Assembly: GCA_963691705.1 (NCBI GenBank)
Contig: OY829538.1
Location: 78,684,781-78,748,780 of the forward strand
Direction of reading: 5' to 3'
DNA length: 64,000 bases
Origin: Viola odorata
Taxonomy: Eukaryota; Streptophyta; Magnoliopsida; Malpighiales; Violaceae
The notes beneath the pieces were generated by a model, which did not search any database, had not been told where the DNA came from, and saw only the letters and a program-made list of their open reading frames with translations. Shown in pieces: positions 52,799 to 63,215 of this stretch (positions within the stretch are counted from its first letter, which is position 1; each line of letters opens with the position of its first letter). Both the position numbers and the translations under genes were made by a program.

Positions 52799-53252
52799 CA
52801 TTGTTGTAAAAACCGGACCGGCCCGGCCGGTTCGACCGGTCCGGTTAACCCCCTAAAACCGGACTCTTGTTGACCCGGCAAAAACCCGGGTGACCCGGCG
52901 GTTCAACCGGCGACCCGGTGACCCGATGCCGGGTCAAACCGGGTTGGCCGGGTTTTTTACAAAAATGTCACTCCTTTCCTTTAATCCCATTTCATTAATT
53001 CATTTTCACGATTTTCAGCCCTAATTCCTTCTCTTTCATTAATTCATTTTCACGATTTTCAGCCCTAATTCATTTTTTGTTTGTGTTTTTAGTTTATAAG
53101 GTAATTAATTAAATTTTATATTTATAAAAATATATAAATATTATTATTAAATAGACCGGGTCGATACTACCGGTTGAACCCGGTTGAACCTTTGACCCTC
53201 TCGCCCTCTGACCTGCCTGGGTCAATGTCCCGGGCCGGTTTTTACAACCTTA
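52799..53252. mobile_element. hAT-like MITE with 8-bp TSD (454 bp)
   Basis: The ends GTTGTAAAAACCGGACCGG and, inverted, GTTGTAAAAACCGGCCCGG are flanked by ATACTGTA at 52791-52798 and 53253-53260. Inside, a word of about 38 bp (starting CATTAATTCATTTTCACGAT) occurs twice in tandem (52992-53066). Confidence 0.8.
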
Positions 53253-53680
53253 ATACTGTATCGGTACTGGTACAGTAGAAGTTCATCGAACATTAGATAA
53301 CATTTCCAAATGCAAACTAACAAGTAAATAGAACCTTATACCAGACATATAGGGGTTTCTTTTAATAGTATATATACTAATTTTATATTATTTTTTTATA
53401 GTTATTTATTTAATTTAAAAAGTATATATAGTAAAAAATAGACGAACCCTAATCATCTTTGACCTCATTTGCTAATAAAAGTTTTAGTACTAAAATAAAT
53501 AATAAATATCTTTAGCCGTAATTATAAGCATGGATGTTTATTATAGTTGCATAAATAGATAAAATAATTCATATATAGTCTATCTACTTAAAAAAAAATA
53601 CATTTATGTTATGAATAAAAATTAGGAAGAATAATTTTACATTTTTTTTAAGAAGAGATGTGAAAGGACATGGTGGGACC

Positions 53681-54531
53681 TAGGGGTGTACACGGGTCGG
53701 GTCGGGTCGGATCTGTTATAGATCTAACCCGCTATCGACCCGCCCAAAATTTAACGGATCGGTTCGGGTCAGTTATAGACACATATAATCACGGGTTGGC
53801 ATATGTGGCGAGTCGGGTCGGTAATCGCGGGTTGGCGGGTCGGCGGGTTGGACTTTCCTAGCAGCCAATCTTCTTCCTTTCTTCTTATGGGCCGGCCCAA
53901 ACCCAACCTTAACCTACCATCTTCTTCTCCGCTGGCAACACCAGCCACCAAATCAAATCAAAATAGACACCAAATTGAACCAAAACAACCACCCAAATCA
54001 AATCAAAACTGCCACACAATTGAACCAAAATATCCACCAAATTAAATCAAAACAACCACACAATTAAATCAAATTCCAGCCATAAACAATTTCTCAACAC
54101 CATTAGGGAGAGAAATGAGAGAGCAATCGAGGACGATGGGCTGCGGTTTTGTTGTGAGGAGGAGAGGGAGGATGAGCGGCGGATTGGCGGAGGATGGTGG
54201 TGGCGTGTCGGCGGCAGAGACGAGGAAGAAGAAAGAAGAATGAAAGAAGAAAAAGAGAAGAAAAGAAAAGGAAAGAAGAAAAGCGGCAGAAAAGAAAGTG
54301 AAAGAATGAAGGAAGAAAGGAGAGTATTTATACTTAGGGTTAGGGTTAGGGTTAGTTGGCGGGTCGGCTCGGTTTTTTTGCAATTTTTTAAAAGTTGACC
54401 CGCGAACCGACCCGCCACTAAATTGACGGGTCGGTTATGTATCTGTACATGGGCGGGTTGGCAGTTTTTTATTTTTGACGGGTCGGGTCGGTTCGGGTTG
54501 ATGAGTTGGGCGGGTCAAATGTTCAGCCCTA
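53681..54531. mobile_element. hAT-like element with 8-bp TSD (851 bp)
   Basis: Left end TAGGGGTGTACACGGGTCGG, right end inverted TAGGGCTGAACATTTGACCC, flanked by GTGGGACC at 53673-53680 and 54532-54539. Subterminal CGGGTCGG words repeat on both sides. The interior has a degenerate tandem repeat (ATTGAACCAAAACAACCACC-like, about 53945-54070), a purine-rich part (54100-54330) and three TTAGGG units at 54334-54353. No transposase is present. Confidence 0.85.
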
Positions 54532-54617
54532 GTGGGACCCACCTATCTAAGCTGGAAAAAGAAACACACATGACTTATTTTTATTGGCTGGAGTGTGAGT
54601 TGTCATGGCGTACACCC

Positions 54618-55013
54618 CAATGTTATGAGAACCGAACCGGATAGCGAATTGGAAATGATTTTTTTTTCCGATTGGATTTAACCGGATTAACTCATTGGAC
54701 CATTTTGAACCGTTCACGTATTGAACAGTTCAATCGTAGATAATTGAACCGGTTGGGTCAATCTCTGTAATGGGCCGGCCCATCAAAATTTCAAAAAAAA
54801 TAAAAAAAATACCAAAACGATGTCATTTTGGAAAAGAAGCATTGAACCAGCTGGTTCAATCCAGATCGCCGATTGTGTAAAAACTGGCAGATTCAACCGA
54901 TCAAACCCAGTTCGCATGCATATCCGATCAAATAGCTGAATCGAACCGAAAATTTAAAATTTCACGATTAAACCAATTAGACCAACCGATCCTGTCCGGT
55001 TCTGATAACACTA
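54618..55013. mobile_element. hAT-like MITE with 8-bp TSD (396 bp)
   Basis: The left end CAATGTTATGAGAACCGAAC and the inverted right end TAGTGTTATCAGAACCGGAC match; the direct repeat GTACACCC flanks them at 54610-54617 and 55014-55021. The interior words TTGAACCGGTTGGGTCAAT and AAAACGATGTCATTTTGG are shared with 55250-55646 and 60966-61453. Confidence 0.8.
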
Positions 55014-55231
55014 GTACACCCTATAATTTTTCCTTCTCCGTTCTTACATTTTCTTCTTCACCAGTCTCTCTTACTTTATTTATGTTTTTTTCGGTGTATT
55101 GCCACTCACGCTTTCAAAAGCATAAATCAAAAACCAGCAAAAAAACAAAAATCTCCTTGCTTTTTGGTTTCCCAATTTTTCAAACAAAAACATTTTTCAG
55201 ATAGAGAAAGAGAGAAAGGCATTGCCATTTT

Positions 55232-56158
55232 GGGTTAATGAGATTTTTGCATAGTTTTAAATCGAACCGGATAAAGAATTGGAAATGAAAATTTTATGGT
55301 TCAATCGGGTTTTACTAGATTGACCCATTAGACCGTTATGAACCGTTCACATATCGAACCGTTCAATTTTAAATAGTTGAACCGGATTAAACTGGCTGGT
55401 TCAATGTCTATAATGGGTCTGCTTGTGCCTGTAATGGGTCGACCCATCAAATTTTCCATATTTAAAAAAAAAATACAAAATGGTGTTGTTTTGGTTTGGC
55501 ATTGACCCTGCCGGGTCGATAGCAAGTTGAACAGTTTTTTCAGCTCGTATGCAGGTCTGATCAGATAATTGAACCGAATCAAAAACCTCTTCGGGTCACA
55601 GCTTTTCCGGTCCGACCGTCGAGTCGGTCCGGTTTTTAAAACACTGGATTTTTGGCACCTGCACTCATCTCTCTGTATTTGTTTGACACATGCACTCATT
55701 TTCAGTTTTAAATGGCACTCGCACTCAAACGATTGTTTTCATTTGGCCCCTCTAATTGACGTCGTCGTCCAACGTGTGTCGTTAAGTCAACGGACGATGT
55801 GGCATGCCTCGTCATAGTCCACGTGTATTAATGCTGACGTGGCATGGCAAATTCGATCCGACCCCAATGAAAAATGGGTTTGGGCAAACAGATACTGAAA
55901 TTACCAAAACTACGTCATTTTGGTCATTCATCACTCTTTTTCTCTTTGGCATGACATGTCAGCATAAATACACGTGGACTATTACGTGGCATGCCACGTC
56001 GTCGACTTAACGACACACGTTGGACGGTGTCAGTTAGAGGGGGCAAATAAAAATGATCGTTTAAGTGCGAGTGCCATTTAAAATAAAAAATAAATGTAGG
56101 TGTTAAATAAACCCAGAGAGAGAGAGGTGAATGCAAGTGCCAAAAATCTCATTAACTT
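55232..56158. mobile_element. Mutator-like inverted-repeat element, interrupted by a hAT MITE
   Basis: Left arm (55232-55249 plus 55655-55854) and right arm (about 55935-56158) are inverted copies: TTAATGAGATTTTTGGCAC at both ends, then TTTAAATGGCACTCGCACT, CAACGTGTGTCGTTAAGTC and CATAGTCCACGTGTATT. The arms are about 215 bp. TTGCCATTTT (55222-55231) and TTGCCGTTTT (56159-56168) are a likely 10-bp target duplication with one difference. The hAT MITE 55250-55646 lies inside the left arm. No transposase is present. Confidence 0.75.
55250..55646. mobile_element. hAT-like MITE nested in the Mutator-like element (397 bp)
   Basis: Ends CATAGTTTTAAATCGAACCG and inverted CAGTGTTTTAAAAACCGGAC, flanked by GATTTTTG at 55242-55249 and 55647-55654. 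Removing the element plus one TSD restores the left arm of the surrounding inverted repeat. Confidence 0.85.
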
Positions 56159-56238
56159 TTGCCGTTTTTTACTTTTGGAAACCACTCACTACTTCTTCAG
56201 TTTCACTTACTACTACTGCTTCTTTCCTCACTCACCAC

Positions 56239-57115
56239 TAGGGTTGTCCAAAAATACCGATATTCGAATTTCTAATTTTTTCGACCCAAAATTTTACAAT
56301 TTCGATTCAAGAAATTTGGATATTGAAATTTTGAAATTTCGAATATCGGGTATCCATACCCGAAATTAAAAGTAGGTTCGGTACGGAATCAATTTTCCTA
56401 AGTTCGGGTACCGAAATACCCGAAGTTAGGAAAATAATAGGACACCCTTTTAGTTTTTTCATTTCACGGTTTCTTCCTCTCTCTCTTCTCTCTCACTCTA
56501 TCGGATCAATTCTAGGACACCCGATCCGCCACCTCCAAATCCCTAGAATCAATTTTTCTTCTCCATTGCCAGTCAGTCGCCACCTCCAAATCCCATCCCG
56601 ACCGCCACCTCTAGATCCAAAACCTCTACTCTCTCCCTCATTGTTTCTCTGATTCTCTCTGTCCATCCGGTCAAGAAATAACATATTTTGTTCATTTGCT
56701 ACATTTTTTGGTGAAAAAGTAGGAGTTTTGGTGTAATTGCTGCACTTTTTGGTAGAAAAATAGGTGTGGGTCTAATTTGCTTTTGTGTTTTAAGCTCCAA
56801 GATCAAAATTTCCTTGATATTTGTTACTGTTTTGGTCCAAAGATTGCTCTTTTTAGCCATGGCTTGTTCATTGAAATGAAGAATGGTGTTAACATTTCTG
56901 GGTTGAATGAGGGTATTTTTATGAGCTCCAGAACCAAAAAGGTTTTAGGGTTTTCTGCATCTTCTGGTGTTTTGCATATTAGATAATTTGTTGGAAAATT
57001 ACTGGAAAATTGGTTTAAATCGCTGTAAATTGGTTTTATTTCGGAAATTTCAAAAATCCGAGAATTTCCGAATATATCGGGATCGGAACTGTATTTTAAA
57101 AGTTCGGGGTTGGGA
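56239..57115. mobile_element. hAT-like element, right end decayed
   Basis: The left end TAGGGTTGTCCAAAAATACC, followed by GATATTCG and GGGTATCCATACCCG words, has the hAT form. Matching inverted words (CCGAGAATTTCCGAATAT, TCGGGATCGG) lie at 57057-57090, but the terminal TAGGG at the right is lost and no TSD is found. The interior contains a CT-rich, gene-like leader (56460-56670). The right border is approximate. Confidence 0.45.
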
Positions 57116-57130
57116 AAAAAAAATCAATTT

Positions 57131-57269
57131 CAGATCGAGGCAGAGAGGTGTTACTGTTCGAATCTTTGCTCCACTCCATGTAAGCAAACCCCTGCTTCCA
57201 CTGTCTGCTTTGCCATTCTCTGTCTCTCTAGATCGAGGCAGAGAGGTGTTACTGTTCGAATCTTTGCTA
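57131..57269 (+). repeat. Direct repeat of 40 bp upstream of the AIR9-like fragment
   Basis: AGATCGAGGCAGAGAGGTGT followed by TACTGTTCGAATCTTTGCT occurs at 57132-57170 and again at 57231-57269, 99 bp apart. It lies in what would be the 5' UTR of the AIR9-like gene. Confidence 0.7.
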
Positions 57270-57866
57270 AAGAATACTGCATTTCTCGTGTTAGATCGAA
57301 GAACCCATGTTGCGATTTTGAGAGCTTCGTTGTGTTGGAGCTTGCAAGCTGTGAGTGAAGCTTCTGTCTCTTTTTGCTCTTCTTTTCCATTGGTGTTTCT
57401 GTTTTGTCGGTGGCCTTGGCTGCATTGAGCTGCGTTTTGGTGGTTGATGACAGGAATGCAGACCATTTAAAATAATGGATAAATTATATTTAATTATTTT
57501 TTGTGATATTATTTTGAAAACGACCATCATCTGAAACGAAATTAAGAATTATTAGTGATATTAGCATCGCATTACCAGTAGTTGCATTGCGTGAATTTTG
57601 TTAGCTTCTCCTAACGTGGTAAACGGCATCTTTCTCAACAACCCATCATTGAGAAAGCAAAGCTAAAGGTATGAAAAGTGTCTTCTTCTTTTTACTTAGT
57701 CTATGCATATTTTTAACGAAAACAAAAGTGGATAGTCTTCATTTCTGGGCTATGTAGTTATCTGTTTGGTGGTGGTTTTAGGGTATGAGTTTCCTTATTG
57801 TTTGTTTGTTGTGGGTGAATTAGGTGCTTGTGCTGGATTTACTAGCACAAGTAGTAAGAACTTGAA

Positions 57867-59945
57867 ATGGAGGAGTCGACTGCGTTATCTGGTTCTGGTC
57901 AAGAGCCAGTGAAAAAGGTAGAAGTTTTGGAGAGGCCTTCTTCTGTCAAGTCAATGGATAGTACTGAGATGAAGGTTTTGAAAAATACAAAGCCTACTAT
58001 TTCGCCAACTTCAAAACTTATTGCCCCAACTGGTTCTATTAAGAAGAAAGCTGAACCAAGAAGCAGCTCTGATTTGGGTTCCAATGTGGCTAATGGGAGT
58101 TCTTCATCCCGTACATCAGTTTCAAGTGCAGTGAGAAGAAATAGCACCGGAGGAGTGCCCAGAAAACAACCTGTGTCAAGGCTAAGTGTTGCTACTAGTA
58201 TTACTGGGAAAAAGACTGGTGCTGTTTTGGAACCAGTAAGGCGGTCTCTTCCTGAGCTTAGAAGGAGTTCATTGCCTTTGGTCGCTGCAAAACCTGTTAC
58301 CCGGACAGGTGTTTCAGGGGCTAGGAATCAGTTACATTGTCATCAATGGATAAGAGTTTGAGGACATCAACTGGATCTGGTATAAGTAAGCCAGAGAGTG
58401 TTAAGAAGACTTCACTCAGGCCATCCTTGTCGCCCTCTTCTTCTTCCTCCTCGAGAAGGGTTAGTTCAACATCAATGGACTGTACTGGCAGTAGTGTGAC
58501 AAGGAAATCCATTTCGAAGGTGTCATCACCATCTGCTCGGTTTCTGGTGGATTGAGATCTGGGTCTTTGTCAGCATCCATAGATAGGTGTTCTAATTTGT
58601 CTGGACGGAGGAGAACAGGTACTCCTGAAAGTAGGCATTCTCGGTTCATTGTTCTTCCACAGGTGGAGATTAAGGCTAGCGATGATGTGGTAAGCATATT
58701 ATTTTCATCATGCTTGTAACTGCTATTGTTATGTACTGCCTGTAAGAATGCCTGTGACATTTTCATTTCAATTGTTCTGTTCACCTACAGTATCGTAAAA
58801 CTGAAGCATGTGGAGTTGTAGTTTTTCTATTGTGCTTTTCTCCTATAATTTTGACCTGCATGCTTGTGTACGTATACTTGATCATGACATTCCTGCTATA
58901 TCATAATTTTTGCTTTTCTTCATTTAAACAATGGATTGTTAGCTAAGAGTTGGAACTGATGCACAGTTTCATTTATGATGAACCAACTAAATTAATCAAA
59001 TTCTCAACATATTGCTCTACAAGAAGTTGTTGAGAATATATTGTTCAAGAAGTCCATCTTGTGTGTTTCTACTAATCATATACAGCCGTGGAAGTCTTTT
59101 CCTTTTCTCTTATGAGTGCTCTCTTGTTGCATCAGTGATTGGATCTTAGGGGTCATAGGATTCGCAGTCTCAATCTAACGGGTTGAACTTATCGCCAAAT
59201 TTAGAGGTAAATATCTTTAGCTGGATGCAACAGTCTTTATGTGCTAAATTGCATAATGAAGAATGTTTTCCCTGCCGTTTTCATTGCTGATACTCCTGTT
59301 TGACAGTTTGTCTACCTCAGAGACAATCTCTTATCTACAGTGGAAGGAATTGAGATATTGAAGCGGGTGAAGGTTTGTTATTTCATGAATTTTGTGTTAT
59401 TACTATTATCAACCTTGGTCATTAGTGAATAACGAATTTTGATTTTTCCCAGTGTTAAGGTTTTAATGTTATTTATTAAGCATGCTGGCTGTGTTTATAA
59501 CTTTGAAATAAAAGCTGCCACTGATTGCTGTACTTTTTCTGCTAGGTCCTTGATTTGAGTTTCAACGAATTCAAGGGGCCTGGGTTTGAGCCTCTTGAGA
59601 ATTGCAAGGCTCTGCAGGTTTATTTCTCATGCTCACTCATCTCTTGTTCCTCAAGTAAAGTAAGGCTGTAGCCTGTTATCACCCCTGTAACAAGTTACTG
59701 AAATATCTGTTGATTGTAGCAACTCTATCTTGCTGGGAATCAAATCACATCACTTGGAAGCCTTCCTCAGCTACCTAACTTGGAGGTAAGCCTGAGAAAT
59801 GTGTCACTTTTGCTAATCATCTTTCTTAATTCACATTATATCATATAGTTCTAAGTTGTACTTTTTTCTTGTTCCTGTCTAGTTTCTATCTCTTGCTCAA
59901 AACAAGTTAAAGTCTCTTTCAATGGCTAGTCAACCTCGCCTGCAG
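57867..59945 (+). pseudogene. AIR9: 5' fragment of an AIR9-like microtubule-associated protein gene
   Basis: AIR9 is a plant protein of about 1,700 residues that marks cortical microtubules and the division site. Here exon 1 (57867-58689) encodes the Ser/Pro/Lys-rich basic N-terminus (MEESTALSGSGQEP, RRSLPELRRSSLP, RTGTPESRHSRFIVLPQ) but is broken by frameshifts at about 58330 and 58540. Further exons with intact junctions give the leucine-rich repeats: about 59133-59207 (LRGHRIRSLNLTG, with one base lost before LNLSPNLE and a TGA at the start), 59307-59372 (FVYLRDNLLSTVEGIEILKR), 59546-59617 (VLDLSFNEFKGPGFEPLENC), 59720-59785 and 59883-59945 (FLSLAQNKLKSLSMASQPRL). The next exon is missing; a foldback repeat starts 6 bp after the last exon. 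The C-terminal A9 repeats are absent. Clear pseudogene. Confidence 0.85.
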
Positions 59946-59951
59946 GTATGC

Positions 59952-60908
59952 TTTCTAAGAAATTCCGTGATACCATAGTCATATTTTCCAATCCGTTAAA
60001 TACTTTGTAATATTTTTCATTTTTCAAATAACCAAAATTTATTCATGAGTCAAAGCTTGATGAAAGCAGAAATGAATCCACCTTAGCGGGATAAAATATT
60101 TTTCACAGTTTGAACAAAATCTTTTCAGTCATTTTGCAAGCTCCTTTCCAAAATACATAGCTCTTTTCTTACTTAGGAAGCAGTCTTACTTCCCAAGAAC
60201 CAACCATGTCTTCCCCACCATCACGACCACCGGCATTCACAAAAACACTTAAGAAGAGTAAGATTGAAGCGTACATAATTCGGTTACCCAAATACGGCGT
60301 TCATCAATGCATCGTCCCTTTTTAATCAGAGGAAGATAAGAAAAATGTAACTAATGATGATTCCGTAGCTCTAGCGGTAAATAATAACCCGAATTTAAGA
60401 ATTTACTGCCCGAGATTGATAGGTTATACTCGTTTTAAATTCTTAAATTTGGGTTATTACTTACCGCTAGAGTTACGGAATCACCATTAGTTACATTTTT
60501 CTTATCTTCCTCTGATAAAAAAAGGGACGATGCATTGATGAACACCGTATTTGGGTAACCGAATTATGGACGCTTCAATCTCACTCTTTGTAAGTGTTGT
60601 TGTGAAGGCCGGTGGTGGTGATGGTGGAGGGGAAGACATGGTTGGTTCTTGGGAAGTAAGATTGCTTCCTAAGTAAGAAAAGAGCCAGGTATTTTGGAAC
60701 GGAGCTTGCAACTTACTGTGAAAAGATTTTGTTCAAACTATGAAAAACATTTTATCCCGTTGTGATTTATATACTCTCGTGCTATGGTGGATTCATTTCC
60801 TTTCATCAAGCTTTGACTCGTGAATAAATTTTGGTTATTTGAAAAATATTACAAAGTATTTAACGGGTTGGAAAATACGACTATGGTACCCCGGAATTTC
60901 TTAGAAAT
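59952..60908. repeat. Large inverted repeat (arms about 450-470 bp)
   Basis: Left arm 59952-60404 and right arm 60436-60908 pair over nearly their whole length, with a spacer of only 31 bp. Outer ends read TTTCTAAGAAATTCCG and inverted TTTCTAAGAAATTCCGGGGT. The right arm has about 25 bp more (TATATACTCTCGTGCTATGG region). Both arms contain a small frame around ATGTCTTCCCCACCATCACG, which in the right arm (minus strand) reads MSSPPPSPPPAFTTTLTKSE. I find no target-site duplication. It may be a long-TIR element or an inverted duplication of a local sequence. Confidence 0.8.
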
Positions 60909-60965
60909 AGATAAAAAGTAAATCGGCCAGGCTCATTTAAATAACTGAAGCATAGTTGAACAAAC

Positions 60966-61453
60966 CATAGTTATCAGAACCGGACCGTTCGGTTCAACCG
61001 AGTTATTTCACGTTTTCGATTCAACTATCGGACCGGATACGCACATAAATCGGGTCCAACCAACTGGTTTTTACACATCTATCGAACCGGGTTGAATTGT
61101 TCGGTTTGATGAGCCAAACCAAAAAGACGCCGTTTTGGTTTGGTTTTTTTTTTCCTGGAAATTTTGATTGGTCGGTCCATTACAGGCATGGGCCAGCCCA
61201 TCAGAGGGAACCAATACGACGCCGTTTTGGTTGTTTTTTTTTTTGAAATATGATGGGCCAGCCCATTAGAGGCCCATCATATTATAAAAACTAACAGGTT
61301 TAATCCGGTTTAATCGTCTATGATTGACCGGTTTAATGTGTGAACGGTTCAGAACAGACCAGCATCTACAATTCGGTCGATCCCCGTTCAACTCGATTGA
61401 ACCACTAAATTTTTATTTCCGATTCACTGTCCGGTCCGGTTCTGATAACTATG
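60966..61453. mobile_element. hAT-like MITE with near-perfect 8-bp TSD (488 bp)
   Basis: Ends CATAGTTATCAGAACCGGAC on both sides (inverted). GAACAAAC (60958-60965) and GAACAAGC (61454-61461) flank it. The interior repeats GACGCCGTTTTGG twice and GATGGGCCAGCCCAT words. It inserted in the leader of the membrane-protein pseudogene that follows. Confidence 0.8.
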
Positions 61454-61489
61454 GAACAAGCACACCATTTGATTAAAAACAAACACACC

Positions 61490-61883
61490 ATGGCGATAGA
61501 CATCGAGATTTATTTCGGTACCTTTCATTATCGCCTCAAAATCAAAACGCTACCGTTTTCCTGCTCCGAAAACTCCATACGCTATTCAATCACCACCTCA
61601 GCTTTTTTTGTTTGTTGCCATTTTAACCTCTTTTATTTTGTTTGTCACCACTCCTATCGAAATCCACCTCGCACCAACTCCACTTCCGATTTGGCCGCTT
61701 CTCTTCCCCCCTCGCCATTGCAACCGTTGCCACCCTCATCTTTCTCCTCAATTGCCCACTCGATCAGCCGTTTCTATCCCTCCTTCGACGCCTTTGAGCT
61801 CTTCCTCAATGCAACGTTCCTTCGTGGTGCAGCCCCCTCAACCGGCAGATTATCAGCCAGCAGCAGTAGATGAAGCAGTTTGA
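61490..61883 (+). pseudogene. Decayed copy of the small membrane-protein gene
   Basis: DNA from ATGGCGATAGACATCGAGAT to the end TTATCAGCCAGCAGCAGTAG and GATGAAGCAGTTTGA aligns with the gene at 48130-48675: TTTTATTTTGTTTGTCACCA, TCGAAATCCACCT and the tail ADEAV are recognisable. Deletions of the QPQPQ linker and several frame changes split the sequence between two frames (FVAILTSFILFVTTPIEIHL in one, the N-terminal part in another). Two hydrophobic segments and the last helix are damaged. Not functional. Confidence 0.7.
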
Positions 61884-62195
61884 TTTAGTTGTTTGTCATC
61901 ATCTTGCTTTTAATATATCATGTATTTCTTAGTAAGTTAACTTTGAAGTAGACAGACCAATGTGTATAAACAATATATCTGTAAGTATCCATAATTGAAA
62001 TTCATACTAAATCAAATCAAACCTAATTTCTCCAATGTTATTAATATAATTGTAATTTCAAAATCATTCTCAAATTGAGATTCTCTTGCTCCGTTATATA
62101 TATATTTTTACTCTATATTATTGATTACATTAGCAATCAGTACTCATCGTTTGGAGTTGCGAGCTAATATATTTCTTTCTGTTTGGTAACATCAG
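61884..62195. other. 3' flank of the membrane-protein pseudogene
   Basis: 61925-62010 still resembles the 3' flank of the 48.1- and 51.6-kb copies (GTAGACAGACCAATGTGTA, ATCCATAATTGAAATTCATA). No other gene is seen. Confidence 0.5.
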
Positions 62196-62330
62196 GGCAC
62201 AAATTTGTTATAAAGTTCCTGGTTCTCTTTGGAGTTAACAATTTCTGTGAGGTTGATGTATTTTAACAATAATCCTCTGGTTAGACCAATTGGTGTTGCT
62301 GCTATTGCAGAAAATGGCATGGAAGTAAAG
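62196..62330 (+). pseudogene. Exon-like fragment of an unidentified gene
   Basis: Between an acceptor (TAACATCAG) and a donor (GTAAAG/GTCAGA) the sequence reads AQICYKVPGSLWS, then after one lost base LTISVRLMYFNNNPLVRPIG and VAAIAENGMEVK. The composition and the splice signals are those of a real internal exon. I cannot name the protein. The lost base shows decay. Confidence 0.35.
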
Positions 62331-63215
62331 GTCAGATGTTTGAATAAACTATCAGAAATCATTTTGCAGGGCATTTATCCCAGTATGCCTTGATGTTACC
62401 CAAATCTTTTTTTTTAACTTCCCCGGTCTCCTCGGGTATTTTGTCTTGCCCTTTCCGAACACAAGACTATCATATTCGCGCATCATCGCACCTCCAAAGT
62501 GTGACCTTCTTATATGACTTTTTTGCTCATTCTCTAAATTCAAACACAAAATTATGATTAATCCGGATATAGATTAGCATTAACATTTTCTTCGTGCATC
62601 TAATATATTTTCACTTTATTTATTTTACTTCTTTATTTATGCACATTTAACAGCCTACACAATTATTAAGAATTACCGATAGCCAAAAGTCACCTAGCAT
62701 TAAAGTAAATAATTTAAGAAAAATAGTACTTTTTCTAGTCAAAAAATCAATATATTTTAATAACGGTACCTACTACTATAAAACTAACTTGATTGAATAG
62801 TAAGACATTTTTCCATTATTAATTTAGATCTTTTTTGAAATCGAGTAAAAAAATATTAGAAAAATGAATTATCTTTAATACTCGATTATTTTTGTTAATA
62901 ATACTTAAATATTTTCGATAGAAATACAAGTGCTAATTTATAAAAAAAATCAGAACAATTAAATTTCACGACACACTGTCAATTCCTTAAATAACAGTAA
63001 TAATGATCATTATTATTATTTATTTATTTAAGTAAAAAACAAAAAAAAATCCGACGTCCAACTTAACAGTTAACGCCAATCGAGTTTAGCAATTTCTGTT
63101 TCCTAAACACTGCTTTCTGCATTCTGGTTTTTGCACGCAAATTAACAAAACCCTTTTAAAACCCCTAACGCCATAAACCCACCAAAATCCTGCCCACCAA
63201 GGAAAACCAGAGGAA
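62331..63215. other. Intergenic and TIM50 leader
   Basis: 62352-62550 has a minus-strand open frame with KGKTKYPRRPGKLKK that I cannot assign. 62560-63050 is AT-rich. No supported gene. The last 100 bp look like a normal plant 5' UTR (AAACCCTTTTAAAACCCCTA). Confidence 0.35.

Noticed and set aside
54334..54353. TTAGGG triplet as interstitial telomere
   Set aside because: Only three units, not the plant telomere word, and located inside a transposon with its own TSD.
54047..54418. Two overlapping 100-residue minus-strand frames rich in Ser, Phe and Leu
   Set aside because: Translation of a purine-rich tract inside a hAT-like element; low complexity, no domain.
57050..57466. 138-codon minus-strand frame and overlapping plus-strand frames near the AIR9-like leader
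   Set aside because: Several frames are open on both strands over a duplicated leader; none shows a family, and they cross the hAT element border.
61451..61489. ATG at 61451 as start of the decayed membrane protein
   Set aside because: That ATG is the last bases of the hAT MITE terminal repeat; the family start aligns to 61490.
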